From positions 762,622 to 826,621 of the forward strand of contig NZ_LTAQ01000001.1 in assembly GCF_001590835.1 (NCBI RefSeq): DNA of 64,000 nt, read 5' to 3'. Source of the DNA: Bacillus gaemokensis (lineage in GTDB: Bacteria > Bacillota > Bacilli > Bacillales > Bacillaceae_G). Made by a program: the position numbers and the translations under genes. Of this stretch, positions 46,187 through 55,376 are shown in pieces. Each line of letters begins with the position of its first letter. The stretch's first letter is position 1. A model generated the notes under the pieces. The model saw only the letters and a program-made list of their open reading frames with translations. It was not told the origin of the DNA and made no database searches.

Positions 46187-46924
46187 TTATTTACTTAGTT
46201 TCACTTTACGAATTAAAAAAACACCTGAAACAAGAAGCAATGTCGCAAATCCTGCAATCTTTGCATCATCACCGGTTTTTGGATTTTCAGTTTTCTCTTT
46301 TTCATTTGTTCCTTTGTTTGCATCTTTATTTGTGTCTTTATTTATCTCTTTGTTTGTATCTTTATTTATCTCTTTGTTTGTATCTTTATTTTTCTCTTCA
46401 TTTGCTTGTCCATCTTTTTTATTTTGATCTTCATTTTTTGTTACCCCAGCAGCAGTGTTATCGCCACCTGTAGCTTTTACATTTGCATCAAATGCAAAGC
46501 GAATTGTGTAATGATGATCGTAGTTTGCAGATGGTACCACAACGTGAATCTTTACACCTAATGGTTTAGATAAATCGTCAACTTTAAACTCAACAGTTCT
46601 TTTATCTGCTGCTTCATCCTTACTTACTACTTTTGAGTCAACAAAATTACCGTTCTCTGGTGCTTTAAACTCTGTAATCCAAGCACTATGATTCATGGGT
46701 ACTTGTACTCTCATCTCACCATTTTTCACAATTAACTTAGCTGGTTTTTCAAAATAATCATTTGCCATAGAAGCTGAATCATCTTCCGCTTTTTTTATGA
46801 CATAGTTGATATCATACGTACCATCAGCCAATTTTGCTGAAGCTTGTGAAGATGGTACGACAAGAAAAGTAATCATACATACAAGTGTTATAATAAAAGC
46901 TGGTAATGCGGAAAACTTTTTCAT
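46187..46924 (-). CDS. isdC: Cell-wall NEAT heme receptor
   Basis: Surface protein of 245 residues from the start chosen here. Signal peptide 1 to about 30; NEAT domain about 32-150, with SASMANDYFE and the tyrosine motif in NYDHHYTIRF. A charged Lys/Asn/Glu repeat spacer (NKEINKDTNKEINKDTNK) follows, then the sortase B signal NPKTGDD with a hydrophobic stretch and basic tail. The ATG at 46924 has AAGGAGGA upstream; an in-frame TTG at 46951 would precede that site. It is the first gene of the operon, behind three Fur boxes. Confidence 0.95.
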   Translation of the reverse strand: MKKFSALPAFIITLVCMITFLVVPSSQASAKLADGTYDINYVIKKAEDDSASMANDYFEKPAKLIVKNGEMRVQVPMNHSAWITEFKAPENGNFVDSKVVSKDEAADKRTVEFKVDDLSKPLGVKIHVVVPSANYDHHYTIRFAFDANVKATGGDNTAAGVTKNEDQNKKDGQANEEKNKDTNKEINKDTNKEINKDTNKDANKGTNEKEKTENPKTGDDAKIAGFATLLLVSGVFLIRKVKLSK

Positions 46925-46976
46925 TTTGCTTATTTCCTCCTTGTTTATCACTTAATCCAAATACCCTTCTTGAAAA

Positions 46977-46991
46977 TGATAATTATTCTCA
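46977..46991 (-). promoter_or_regulatory. Fur box 1 of isdC
   Basis: TGATAATTATTCTCA fits the 7-1-7 Fur dyad TGATAAT-N-ATTATCA with one mismatch. It lies 52 bases before the isdC start. Confidence 0.8.
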
Positions 46992-47056
46992 GTTTATCTA
47001 AAAAAAAATAACCCGTTCTATCTTTCCATCCCTATTTCCTTATTCAAAAACAAAAT

Positions 47057-47071
47057 TGATTATCATTCTCA
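47057..47071 (-). promoter_or_regulatory. Fur box 2 of isdC
   Basis: TGATTATCATTCTCA, 12 of 14 dyad positions. The identical 15-mer recurs 98 bases further upstream. Confidence 0.7.
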
Positions 47072-47154
47072 TTTAAATTTAAAAAAATAATCTTTTCCCT
47101 ATTACCTTTTAAAGGAAACGCTTACTGAAAAAAGATATGTATGTTCTTTTGTAA

Positions 47155-47169
47155 TGATTATCATTCTCA
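47155..47169 (-). promoter_or_regulatory. Fur box 3 of isdC
   Basis: TGATTATCATTCTCA, the same 15-mer as box 2. The gap 46925-47422 holds these three boxes and the brnQ terminator. I see no gene in it. Confidence 0.7.
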
Positions 47170-47387
47170 ATTATAACCAAAAAAAATAACCATTCTATTC
47201 TATTGTTCTATCACCTCTTCTTACAAAAATACTGAATTTAAACCTTTTATTCTCTCTCATCCATCACTTCCCTTCAAGAATTCTCACAACTAAGTCAATC
47301 TTAGCTTAAACATGAAAATTTTGTCAACTGAATTATGTATAAAATTTTTAATATCACATTTTCTTTATATATAAGATTTCCTACAAA

Positions 47388-47420
47388 AAAAGAGACTTTC
47401 TTTGAAAGAAAGCCCCTTTT
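47388..47420 (-). terminator. Terminator of brnQ
   Basis: On the minus strand GGGGCTTTCTTT pairs with AAAGAAAGTCTC (with G-U pairs) and is followed by seven T, next to the brnQ stop. Confidence 0.75.
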
Positions 47421-47422
47421 CC

Positions 47423-48748
47423 TTATTTTTCTACAACAATTTCTTGTTTCTGAAAAACAGAAACAACATATCCAATAAACATACCGATCAAGCCTGGAAT
47501 GAGCCATCCAATTCCTACACTATAAAATGGAATTTTTTCTAAAATAGGTGCTAGTGCCGCAATTTGAATATGCGCATTATTTAAACCATCAAAGAAACTA
47601 ATAACAAACGCTCCTATAATACCACCCACATACATTGCTAATGGAACACGAATGTAATTTTCAATGAGTGATAATACGATTAACACGATTCCAATTGGAT
47701 AGATTGCAATTAAGATTGGTAATGCTAATGCATTTAACTGTGTTAGACCAAGGTTCGCTACCATAAATGCTAATACACAGAAGATGAAAATAACTTTTTG
47801 ATAAGACAGTTTTGGTAATAATGCTGAGAAAAACTCTCCACAAGCTGCGACAATCCCAACAGAAGTTGTTAAACAAGCAGCTGCAATTGCTATTCCAAGT
47901 AGGAATGTACCGTAACTTCCAAATAGATGATGAACAACGTTTGTTAAAATAACACCGCCGTTTTCTCCCATTCCAAGTGATACACTAGAAGCCCCTAGAT
48001 AAGCAAGTGCTAGATAAACGATAAGTAAACCCAGTGCTGCAATAATCCCTGCAAAGATTGTTACTTTCGCAATGCTTTTGTTATTTGTAATCCCTTTTGC
48101 TTTTAAAGTATTGATGACAACATTTCCGAAAACAAGTGCCGCTAATCCATCTAATGTTAAATATCCATCAATAAATCCTTTGAACAGTGGATCTTTGTAT
48201 GTTTCTGTCGGTGCCCCAAACTCTCCCATTGGTGTAATCAGTGCTTTGATGACAATAATTGCAATAACCGATAATAAGATTGGTGTTAATACTTTCCCAA
48301 TACGTCCTACTAATTTCGAAGGATTTAATGCTAAATAGAAAGTAACTGCAAAGAAAATAAATGTAAACATAACGAGTGGATATGCCCCACCAGCTACTGA
48401 GCTTGATAAAAATGGAGCAACCGCCATTTCATAAGCAACAGTTCCTGTACGCGGTACACTTACAAATACACCTAAGCATAAATAAATTGCAACTATGAAA
48501 ACAAGTGCAAATAACGGATGCACACGACCTGCTAATGCATTGATATCTCCTTTTAAAGCAATGGCGATGACTCCTAATAAAGGAAGCCCTACACCTGTAA
48601 TAATAAAACCAAACAACGCAATCCATACATCTGTTCCAGCACCTTGTCCTAATGCTGGCGGGAAAATCATGTTTCCTGCACCGAAGAATAGCGCAAATAA
48701 CATTAAACTTATTGCAAACATCTCTGATAACTTTAAAGATGATTTCAT
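47423..48748 (-). CDS. brnQ: Branched-chain amino acid transporter, BrnQ/LIVCS family
   Basis: Membrane symporter of 441 residues with about twelve helices, taking up Leu, Ile or Val with a cation. Family landmarks are LFFGAGNMIFPPALGQGAG, FIITGVGLPLLGVIAIA, GRVHPLFALVF, FIDGYLTLDGLAALVFGNVV and TTSVGIVAACGEFFS. The ATG has TAGGAGG. It is controlled by an upstream T-box leader with an Ile (AUC) specifier, so it should respond to isoleucine starvation. A single-gene unit. Confidence 0.95.
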   Translation of the reverse strand: MKSSLKLSEMFAISLMLFALFFGAGNMIFPPALGQGAGTDVWIALFGFIITGVGLPLLGVIAIALKGDINALAGRVHPLFALVFIVAIYLCLGVFVSVPRTGTVAYEMAVAPFLSSSVAGGAYPLVMFTFIFFAVTFYLALNPSKLVGRIGKVLTPILLSVIAIIVIKALITPMGEFGAPTETYKDPLFKGFIDGYLTLDGLAALVFGNVVINTLKAKGITNNKSIAKVTIFAGIIAALGLLIVYLALAYLGASSVSLGMGENGGVILTNVVHHLFGSYGTFLLGIAIAAACLTTSVGIVAACGEFFSALLPKLSYQKVIFIFCVLAFMVANLGLTQLNALALPILIAIYPIGIVLIVLSLIENYIRVPLAMYVGGIIGAFVISFFDGLNNAHIQIAALAPILEKIPFYSVGIGWLIPGLIGMFIGYVVSVFQKQEIVVEK

Positions 48749-48844
48749 TTTTCTCTACCTCCTAAAAAATTAATAAAAAAACAAAATATTCTGAAACAAA
48801 ATACCGTTATATATCCTCTTTCAATTCTAATTCCCTTAAAAAAG

Positions 48845-49115
48845 AACGCAAAAAACACTCGTCCCTAACAAAGGGACGAGTGTTGAAATCGTGGTTCCAC
48901 CCTTATTCTAATAAAATGAATTTATAACAAAATAAGCTCATTTTATAGCTCGTGTAAATTGATAACGGTTTTATCCGCCAAGAATTACAATGCATGATAC
49001 AGTTCACTCTTGAAGTTTAGAGGTGGTAAATGTGTCTTTTCGTATTAGGAAGCTCACAGCCTAAGGCTCCCCTCTCTGAGAATCGTAAAAAACAACTCAT
49101 GTCCTCATCATTACT
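48845..49115 (-). promoter_or_regulatory. T-box leader of brnQ, Ile specifier
   Basis: On the minus strand the T-box GGGTGGAACCACG (around 48891-48902) precedes a terminator with arms AACACTCGTCCCT/AGGGACGAGTGTT (48854-48884) and a T-run. In stem I the codon AUC, followed by A, lies just 5' of a basal helix that pairs AAUGAUG with CAUGCAUU. This is where specifier codons sit. Uncharged tRNA-Ile should promote read-through. Confidence 0.88.
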
Positions 49116-49203
49116 TTTATAAAATATGTTGTCGAATCTTGTTGTTTTTTATTATATGGGCTATTTTTTAAAAAATCAATAGTTTTATTTTTTCTGACAA
49201 AAA

Positions 49204-49358
49204 ATAAAGTGAAACTTTAATCAGTGGGGAGTCTTCATCCCCCACTGATTATTAGCCCTCACAAATTGGGCTTTTACAGGCAGTTCATCCCCCACCTAAC
49301 TTCTTTGCTTTTGCTGAATTTTGAGGTAGGGTCTTACTACCTGTTAATGCGGGATAAA
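49204..49358. repeat. bcr1 repeat, full length (155 bp)
   Basis: Runs ATAAAGTGAAACTTTAATCA to TTAATGCGGGATAAA, 155 bases, colinear with the copy at 16243-16400. ATAAA occurs at both ends. It lies between the brnQ T-box and rluF. Confidence 0.85.
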
Positions 49359-49389
49359 AAAGAGAGGAAGCCATAGCTCCTTCTCTCCT
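49358..49389 (-). terminator. Probable rluF terminator
   Basis: Imperfect arms GAGAGGAAGC and GCTCCTTCTCTC around CATA, with a T-run on the minus strand. It starts at the boundary of the bcr1 copy. Confidence 0.5.
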
Positions 49390-50078
49390 TATAGTTGTTT
49401 CAATAGTTCTTGCAACTCTTGCTCTGTGATATTTCGCCACTTTCCAGTCTCTAATTCATCAAGCTTAATATTCATAATTCGGACGCGTTTTAGCTTCGTT
49501 ACTGTATATCCAAACGCACGGCTCATCCGTCGAATTTGTCTATTCATTCCTTGCGTTAAAATAATTCGAAATGTGGATCCATCTACTCGCATCACTTTAC
49601 ACGGCTTCGTCATCCCATCCTTAATTTTCACACCACGGGACATTTCATCGATAAACCAATCTGTAAATGGCTTATCCACTGTCACCACATATTCTTTTTC
49701 ATGCTCATGATCCCCGTGTAAAATTTGATGGGCAATCCGGCCGTCATTTGTTAACAAAATCAATCCTTCTGACGCTTTATCTAAGCGACCAACTGGAAAA
49801 ATTCTCTCTGGATGATTGATGTAATCGATGATATTGTCTTCAATATGTTCCGCTGCTGTACAAGTAATACCAACTGGTTTATGAAAGGCGATATAGATTT
49901 TTTCTTTGTCCTCTTTTTCAATCAGTTTGCCATCAATTGTTACAATATCATCCGGCGTGACAATCATGCCATGCGTACAAACTTCATCGTTAATTGCTAC
50001 GCGACCTGCTTTAATAAGGCGATCTGTTTCTCGCCTTGAACAGGATAATGCTTCACTTATAAATTGGTTAATTTTCAT
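49389..50078 (-). CDS. rluF: 23S rRNA pseudouridine synthase, RluF type
   Basis: RNA-modifying enzyme of 229 residues. An N-terminal S4 RNA-binding domain (about 1-60; KINQFISEALSCSRRETDRL) is followed by the RsuA/RluB-type catalytic domain. The catalytic aspartate is in FPVGRLDKASEGLILLTNDG, and the late motif is LTQGMNRQIRRMSRAFGYTV. The RluF subgroup is my best match by sequence feel; RluB/RsuA-like activity is the alternative. The ATG follows AAAAGGA. Confidence 0.9.
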   Translation of the reverse strand: MKINQFISEALSCSRRETDRLIKAGRVAINDEVCTHGMIVTPDDIVTIDGKLIEKEDKEKIYIAFHKPVGITCTAAEHIEDNIIDYINHPERIFPVGRLDKASEGLILLTNDGRIAHQILHGDHEHEKEYVVTVDKPFTDWFIDEMSRGVKIKDGMTKPCKVMRVDGSTFRIILTQGMNRQIRRMSRAFGYTVTKLKRVRIMNIKLDELETGKWRNITEQELQELLKQL

Positions 50079-50118
50079 GTCGTATTCCTTTTTTTCTTAT
50101 AGATTATCCGAAAAGAAA

Positions 50119-50162
50119 AAGTGTCAATCTTAGGCTGTATCATGATGCCGAGATTGACACTT
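50119..50162 (-). terminator. Terminator of the zapA-cvpA-polX-mutS2 region
   Basis: Perfect 12-base arms AAGTGTCAATCT (50119-50130) and AGATTGACACTT (50151-50162) around a 20-base loop, with TTTTCTTTTC following on the minus strand. It lies directly after the small peptide gene that follows mutS2. Confidence 0.8.
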
Positions 50163-50164
50163 CT

Positions 50165-50257
50165 TTACTTCGCAAAAACCACTAAATAAATAACCCCAAT
50201 CACAAAAAATATGCCGCAACAAGCTAACAATACTTTTGCAAGTTTGTCCATAAACAT
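50165..50257 (-). CDS. Possible 30-residue single-helix membrane peptide after mutS2
   Basis: ATG at 50257 after AAAGGGG (good spacing) encodes MFMDKLAKVLLACCGIFFVI then ten more residues, ending VVFAK and TAA. One short basic N-terminus and one continuous hydrophobic helix with a Cys-Cys pair. It fills the space between the mutS2 stop and the operon terminator, so it would be co-transcribed. I do not recognise a family. Confidence 0.5.
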   Translation of the reverse strand: MFMDKLAKVLLACCGIFFVIGVIYLVVFAK

Positions 50258-50286
50258 AGTGTTTACCCCTTTTGCTTGGTTTTGTG

Positions 50287-52647
50287 CTATTTTAATTCGA
50301 CAACTGTTACGCCTAGGCCTCCCTCACCCATGTCACCGTAACGATAGTTTTTCACGCCCCGATGCTTCTTCAAGTAATCTTGTACCCCTTGGCGAAGTGC
50401 TCCCGTTCCTTTTCCGTGAATAATGGATACGCGCGGGTAGTTCGCAAGCTGCGCATCGTCTAAATATTTTTCTACACGCATCATTGCATTTTCGTAGCGC
50501 TCACCACGAAGATCAAGCTCTAAAGAAACGTGATAGTCTCTTCCTTTAACAGTTGCGACTGCTTTCTTCTCGGTTTGTTGTGGTGTATTAATGTATTCCA
50601 TATTCGATTCTTTTACTTTCATCTTTAGAATACCTATTTGTACGTTCCACTCTGTATCACTTACTTTTTTAAGAAGTTGTCCTTTTTGACCAAATGTTAA
50701 TACTTTCACTTCATCGCCCGCTCTTAGCTGTTGCTTTGGCGCTGTGTTCTTCACTTTTACTTTTTGTTTTTTCACAAGCTCTGGCGCTGCCCCTTCTAGG
50801 CGGCTCTTCGCTTCAATTAGCTCGTGATCTTTCACGTTTGCAAGCTGCGCTTTACGCAATTGACGAAGTTCGTGAATGATGCCTTCTGCTTCTTTTTTTG
50901 CAGCATCGACTTTTTCTTCGCCTTCTTTTTGTGCTTTTAATAATCTCTCATCACGCTCATCATTAAATTCAATAATTTGGCGCTGTAATTCACGATGAAG
51001 CTTTTCAGATTGTTTACGATGCTCTTCTGCTTCGTTCCATTCGCGCTCTGCATTTTTTTGACTTTCTTCTAGCTTGGCAATCATATTTTCGATTTTATTT
51101 GTATCCGTACTAATATGATTACGAGCACGATCAATTACACGATCAGATAATCCAAGACGTTTTGAAATTTCAAAAGCGTTACTGCGTCCTGGTACACCGA
51201 TTAGTAACTTATAAGTTGGACTTAATGTATTTACATCAAATTCAACGCTTGCGTTAATAACTTGTTCACGATTGTATCCATATGCTTTTAACTCTGGATA
51301 GTGCGTCGTTGCAACAACGCGCGCTCCTCGGTTGTATACTTCGTCTAAGATTGAAATTGCAAGAGCAGCCCCTTCTTGTGGGTCTGTTCCGGCACCTAAT
51401 TCATCAAATAATACTAAGCTTTCAAAATCAGCACGTTCTAAAATGTCTACAATGTTTACCATGTGAGAAGAGAACGTACTTAAATTTTGTTCAATAGATT
51501 GTTCATCACCAATATCAGCAAAGATGTTTTTGAACACACAAATCTCTGATTCATCCATTACTGGAATATGAAGGCCTGATTGCGCCATTAATACACAAAT
51601 ACCGACTGTTTTTAACGTAACTGTCTTACCACCAGTATTCGGGCCTGTAATAACGATCGTTGTAAAATCTTTACCAAGCATAATGTTATTTGGCACAATA
51701 ATTTCCGGATCGATAAGAGGATGACGCGCTTGTCTTAAATCCATATAACGCTCGTTATTTACAATTGGCTTCGTTGCTTTAATTCGTTTCGCATAAAGTG
51801 CTTTTGCAAAAATGAAATCAAGTTCAGCAATAACCTCTACATTCGCTAGTACAGTATCAGCTTCTATTGCTACTTCTTCTGTTAACATCATCAAGATGCG
51901 TTCTATTTCTTGTTTTTCTTTCACACGTGCTTCTTGCAGAGCGTTATTTAGTTCCACAATGACTTGCGGTTCAATAAATAACGTTTGCCCAGAAGCAGAT
52001 TGATCATGAACGATACCGCCATATACACCGCGATATTCCTGTTTTACAGGAATTACATAGCGCTCATTACGAATCGTTACAATCGCATCTGATAACATCT
52101 TCTGCGCATTAGAAGAGCGCGTCATATTTTCAAGTTTCTCACGAATGCGGCTTTCCGCAGTACGGATTTGGTTACGAATGCCGCGCAGTTTATCACTTGC
52201 GCTATCAACTACTTCCCCGCCATCGCCGATGCAATTCGTAATTTTCTTTTCTAAATCATATAAAGAAACGATTTGTGCAACACGCGTTTCTAGAATTGGA
52301 AGTTCTACGCCATTCTCAACCATATCTTCAATAAATCGTTTCATTTGGCGACTACCATACATCGTACTTGCAATATCTATTAATTCATGCGGACTTAACA
52401 TACTTCCAATTTTCGCACGTTTTACATTTGGACGAATATCAGAAATCCCGCCAAGTGGCACATGTCCTTTTAAACGAATCACTTTCGCTGCTTCATCCGT
52501 TGTTTCTTGCATTTCCACAATTTCTTCAAAATCTGTACTTGGCACAAGACTCTTCACTTTATCACGTCCAAGTGAAGAAGCGGTATGTTCAAGTAATTGT
52601 TCTTTTACTTTGTTATATTCTAATACACGCAACGTTCGTTCTAACAT
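50287..52647 (-). CDS. mutS2: MutS2 endonuclease/ATPase
   Basis: Protein of 786 residues that acts on branched DNA or stalled ribosomes rather than mismatches. Order: MutS core and lever helices (1 to about 310), the ATPase with Walker [18 protein letters not shown] near 335 and Walker [19 protein letters not shown], a long coiled coil (about 515-630, rich in Glu/Lys/Arg), and a C-terminal Smr nuclease domain ([40 protein letters not shown]). The ATG follows AAGGGGG. It lies 20 bases after polX. Confidence 0.97.
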   Translation of the reverse strand: MLERTLRVLEYNKVKEQLLEHTASSLGRDKVKSLVPSTDFEEIVEMQETTDEAAKVIRLKGHVPLGGISDIRPNVKRAKIGSMLSPHELIDIASTMYGSRQMKRFIEDMVENGVELPILETRVAQIVSLYDLEKKITNCIGDGGEVVDSASDKLRGIRNQIRTAESRIREKLENMTRSSNAQKMLSDAIVTIRNERYVIPVKQEYRGVYGGIVHDQSASGQTLFIEPQVIVELNNALQEARVKEKQEIERILMMLTEEVAIEADTVLANVEVIAELDFIFAKALYAKRIKATKPIVNNERYMDLRQARHPLIDPEIIVPNNIMLGKDFTTIVITGPNTGGKTVTLKTVGICVLMAQSGLHIPVMDESEICVFKNIFADIGDEQSIEQNLSTFSSHMVNIVDILERADFESLVLFDELGAGTDPQEGAALAISILDEVYNRGARVVATTHYPELKAYGYNREQVINASVEFDVNTLSPTYKLLIGVPGRSNAFEISKRLGLSDRVIDRARNHISTDTNKIENMIAKLEESQKNAEREWNEAEEHRKQSEKLHRELQRQIIEFNDERDERLLKAQKEGEEKVDAAKKEAEGIIHELRQLRKAQLANVKDHELIEAKSRLEGAAPELVKKQKVKVKNTAPKQQLRAGDEVKVLTFGQKGQLLKKVSDTEWNVQIGILKMKVKESNMEYINTPQQTEKKAVATVKGRDYHVSLELDLRGERYENAMMRVEKYLDDAQLANYPRVSIIHGKGTGALRQGVQDYLKKHRGVKNYRYGDMGEGGLGVTVVELK

Positions 52648-52667
52648 AGTTGCACGTCCCCCTTGTG

Positions 52668-54386
52668 TTACTTATTCCGTTTAATATAGTCTAATAAACG
52701 TTCAATATCCCATGTGTTAATCACGGTATCTTTTTGAATCCATCCTTTACGTGCGGCAGCTACACCTGTTTCCATATCTTCTAACATTTCAAGTGTATGA
52801 GCATCCGTATTAATGGCTACTTTCACGCCAGCATCTTGTGCTTGTTTTAATAATTTTGCACTTAAATCCAAACGGTTCGGATTCGCATTAAGTTCTAATA
52901 CTGTATCAGTTTCTTTTGCAAGCTCAATTAATAAATCTGTATCTACATCGTACCCTTCGCGGCGTCCAAGTAGACGGCCTGTTGGGTGGGCAATCATTGT
53001 AACATGCTTATTTTCAACCGCTGTACGCAAGCGTTTCATAATCGTTTCACGGTCTTGTGAGAAGCTAGAGTGAATTGCACCAATTACGTAATCAAGTTCT
53101 GCTAATACTTCATCATCAAAATCTAACGTTGCATCTGGTAAAATATCCATTTCAATTCCACGTAAAATTGTGATGTCTGGGTATTTTTCATTAATGCGTT
53201 CAATTTCTTTTCCTTGTTCACGAAGGCGCTCTTTTGTTAAACCGTTTGCTACTTTCAAATATTGTGAGTGGTCGGTAATTGCCATAAACTTATATCCCCG
53301 AGCTCGGCACGCTTGCACCATTTCTTCAATTGAAAAAGCACCGTCGCTCCATGTTGTATGCATATGTAAATCACCTTGTATATCAGAGAACTGAATTAAA
53401 TTCGGATATTCTTTAATTAACTCGATCTCTTTTCCATCTTCACGTACTTCTGGTGGGATAAACAGCAAACCAAAGTGAGCGAAGAACGCTTCTTCTGTTT
53501 CAAACGTCTTTACCTCACCTGTTTCTAAGTTTTCCACACCGTACTCACTAATCTTTTCGCCTCGATCTTTCGCAATTTGGCGCATTCTTACGTTATGATC
53601 TTTTGAACCTGTAAAATGATGAAGAGTTGTAATAAATTCTTCTGGCTTTACAAGACGGAAATCAATGGAAATGTCATATTCATATTGAAGTCGAACAGAT
53701 ACTTTCGTATCTCCGCTTGCAATGACTTCAATCATATTATCAAACTGCAGTAAATGTTCACGTACCACTGATGGTTCTGTCGTTGCGATGATGAAGTCTA
53801 AGTCTTTCACCGTTTCGCGAACGCGGCGTAAGCTACCAGCACGAGAGAATCGAACAATTTCCTGGATATTCGACAATTTCTCCTCTATTTCCCCGGCAAT
53901 AGGTAGAACCATTGCAATCGGTAACCGTTCTGGACGAGAGCCAACTTGAGCGATTGATTCTAGTATTTTCTCTTCCGTTTTCTTACCGAATCCTGCTAGT
54001 AGCTGTACTTTATTTTCTTCACAAGCCTTTTGCAATGTTTCCATATCAATAACGCCAAGCTCTTTATACAACTTCGCTACTTTTTTACCACCAAGCCCTG
54101 GCAATTTTAATAATGGCAATAGACTACTTGGCACTTCTTTTTCAAGTTCTTGCAATACTTCTGAAGTTCCACCTTCAATATATTCTTGAATAACCGCTGC
54201 TGTTCCTTTTCCGATGCCTGGAATCTTTGTGAAATCTTCAATTTCAGAAAGACTACGATCATCACTTTCTAATGCTGCTGCCGCTTTACGAAATGCGGAT
54301 ATTTTAAATGGATTTTCGCCCTTAAGCTCCATAAAAAGACCGATTGTCTCTAGTAATTTAATCACTTGTTTTTTATTCACTTTCAT
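52668..54386 (-). CDS. polX: DNA polymerase/3'-5' exonuclease PolX
   Basis: DNA repair enzyme of 572 residues. It carries a helix-hairpin-helix N-terminus ([38 protein letters not shown]), the polymerase X palm and nucleotidyltransferase region ([20 protein letters not shown]), and a C-terminal PHP domain with metal-binding residues in [48 protein letters not shown] and INTDAHTL. It fills gaps in base-excision repair. It follows cvpA after a terminator-like hairpin. Confidence 0.96.
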   Translation of the reverse strand: MKVNKKQVIKLLETIGLFMELKGENPFKISAFRKAAAALESDDRSLSEIEDFTKIPGIGKGTAAVIQEYIEGGTSEVLQELEKEVPSSLLPLLKLPGLGGKKVAKLYKELGVIDMETLQKACEENKVQLLAGFGKKTEEKILESIAQVGSRPERLPIAMVLPIAGEIEEKLSNIQEIVRFSRAGSLRRVRETVKDLDFIIATTEPSVVREHLLQFDNMIEVIASGDTKVSVRLQYEYDISIDFRLVKPEEFITTLHHFTGSKDHNVRMRQIAKDRGEKISEYGVENLETGEVKTFETEEAFFAHFGLLFIPPEVREDGKEIELIKEYPNLIQFSDIQGDLHMHTTWSDGAFSIEEMVQACRARGYKFMAITDHSQYLKVANGLTKERLREQGKEIERINEKYPDITILRGIEMDILPDATLDFDDEVLAELDYVIGAIHSSFSQDRETIMKRLRTAVENKHVTMIAHPTGRLLGRREGYDVDTDLLIELAKETDTVLELNANPNRLDLSAKLLKQAQDAGVKVAINTDAHTLEMLEDMETGVAAARKGWIQKDTVINTWDIERLLDYIKRNK

Positions 54387-54415
54387 TCTTGCCCCGCCTT
54401 TCTTTCATAGAAAAA

Positions 54416-54443
54416 AACTCCTCTTTCCGAAAAAAGAGAAGTT
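54416..54443 (-). terminator. Hairpin between cvpA and polX
   Basis: Near-complementary arms AACTCCTCTTT and AAAGAGAAGTT; on the minus strand they are followed by seven T. It overlaps the cvpA stop and may cut transcription before polX. Confidence 0.6.
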
Positions 54444-54981
54444 ATACTCTGCTACCAGTCTGCCATAGTTCCTTCACCTTTTCAGAAAGAATAGGTGTAT
54501 CGTCTACAATTATTTTGCTAATCGATGATTTTTGTAATGGTGTTTGTATTTGTTCAATTGGAAGTATTGTTCCAACAATAATTAAGACGAACAAAATAAT
54601 ATACACTTCTAAAAAGCCAAGCAGTGCCCCAGCAAATGCATTCACTTGCTTTAAAACTGGGATTTCTGTAAACATATTCAGCAAATTTCCAAGCAATGAA
54701 AGTGCGATTTTTGTAATAATAAATAATACGATAAACGCAATTGCTTGATAGAACACTGCTTCAATATTATTCACATCGATCCATTCTGGAACAGATACGT
54801 TCTTATCAAATGGATACGGAATAAATTTTTCAAGTGCTGGTGCTAAATCTTTGCAGTACCAGTATGCAACAAGGTATGCGATAATAAAGCTTGTTAACTT
54901 TACAAGTTGCAAGACAAATCCTCTTCTTAATCCGAGGAAAAATCCCATAACAAGCAGTAAAATGATAATAATATCAATCAT
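54442..54981 (-). CDS. cvpA: CvpA-family membrane protein (YshB)
   Basis: Protein of 179 residues with four to five hydrophobic helices. The CvpA-type N-terminus (IDIIIILLLVMGFFLGLRRG) and the NAFAGALLGFLEVYIILFVL segment are visible. The family is linked to colicin V production in E. coli and to envelope functions elsewhere; its role in Bacillus is unclear. It begins one base after the zapA stop, so it is co-translated with it. Confidence 0.88.
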   Translation of the reverse strand: MIDIIIILLLVMGFFLGLRRGFVLQLVKLTSFIIAYLVAYWYCKDLAPALEKFIPYPFDKNVSVPEWIDVNNIEAVFYQAIAFIVLFIITKIALSLLGNLLNMFTEIPVLKQVNAFAGALLGFLEVYIILFVLIIVGTILPIEQIQTPLQKSSISKIIVDDTPILSEKVKELWQTGSRV

Positions 54982-54982
54982 G

Positions 54983-55252
54983 TTATTCCATTCCTTTTTG
55001 TGTCATACTTTCTTTCAATTTCTCATGTTCTTCTTTTAATTTTATGTAATCGTGTATGACGTTTACCGCCGTCAATACCGCTAGTCTACTCGTATCAAGC
55101 GAAGGATTCTTGGCATTGAGTTCGCGCATTTTATCATCCACAATCGCTGCTACCATGCGGATATGACTTGTACTTTCATCGCCAACAACTGAATATTGTT
55201 GACCATAGATTTCTACATTAATTCGACTTTTATTTCCCTTTTGTTGTGACAA
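54983..55252 (-). CDS. zapA: Cell division protein ZapA
   Basis: FtsZ-ring stabilising protein of 89 residues. It has a small N-terminal fold ([20 protein letters not shown]) and a C-terminal coiled coil (about 55-85). The start is TTG at 55252 ([10 protein letters not shown]), with GGAGG eight bases upstream; an ATG at 55267 overlaps that site. It is first in the zapA-cvpA-polX-mutS2 series and divergent from rnhC, the normal Bacillus order. Confidence 0.93.
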   Translation of the reverse strand: MSQQKGNKSRINVEIYGQQYSVVGDESTSHIRMVAAIVDDKMRELNAKNPSLDTSRLAVLTAVNVIHDYIKLKEEHEKLKESMTQKGME

Positions 55253-55376
55253 CTCACCGGCCTCCAATCACGTACAGAATCCTAAAGTTTATCATACCAT
55301 GAACCATCATAATATGGAAACAGAAAGAACAATCCGATATGATAAAAATAACAATATAAAAAAAGGAGCGACCACT

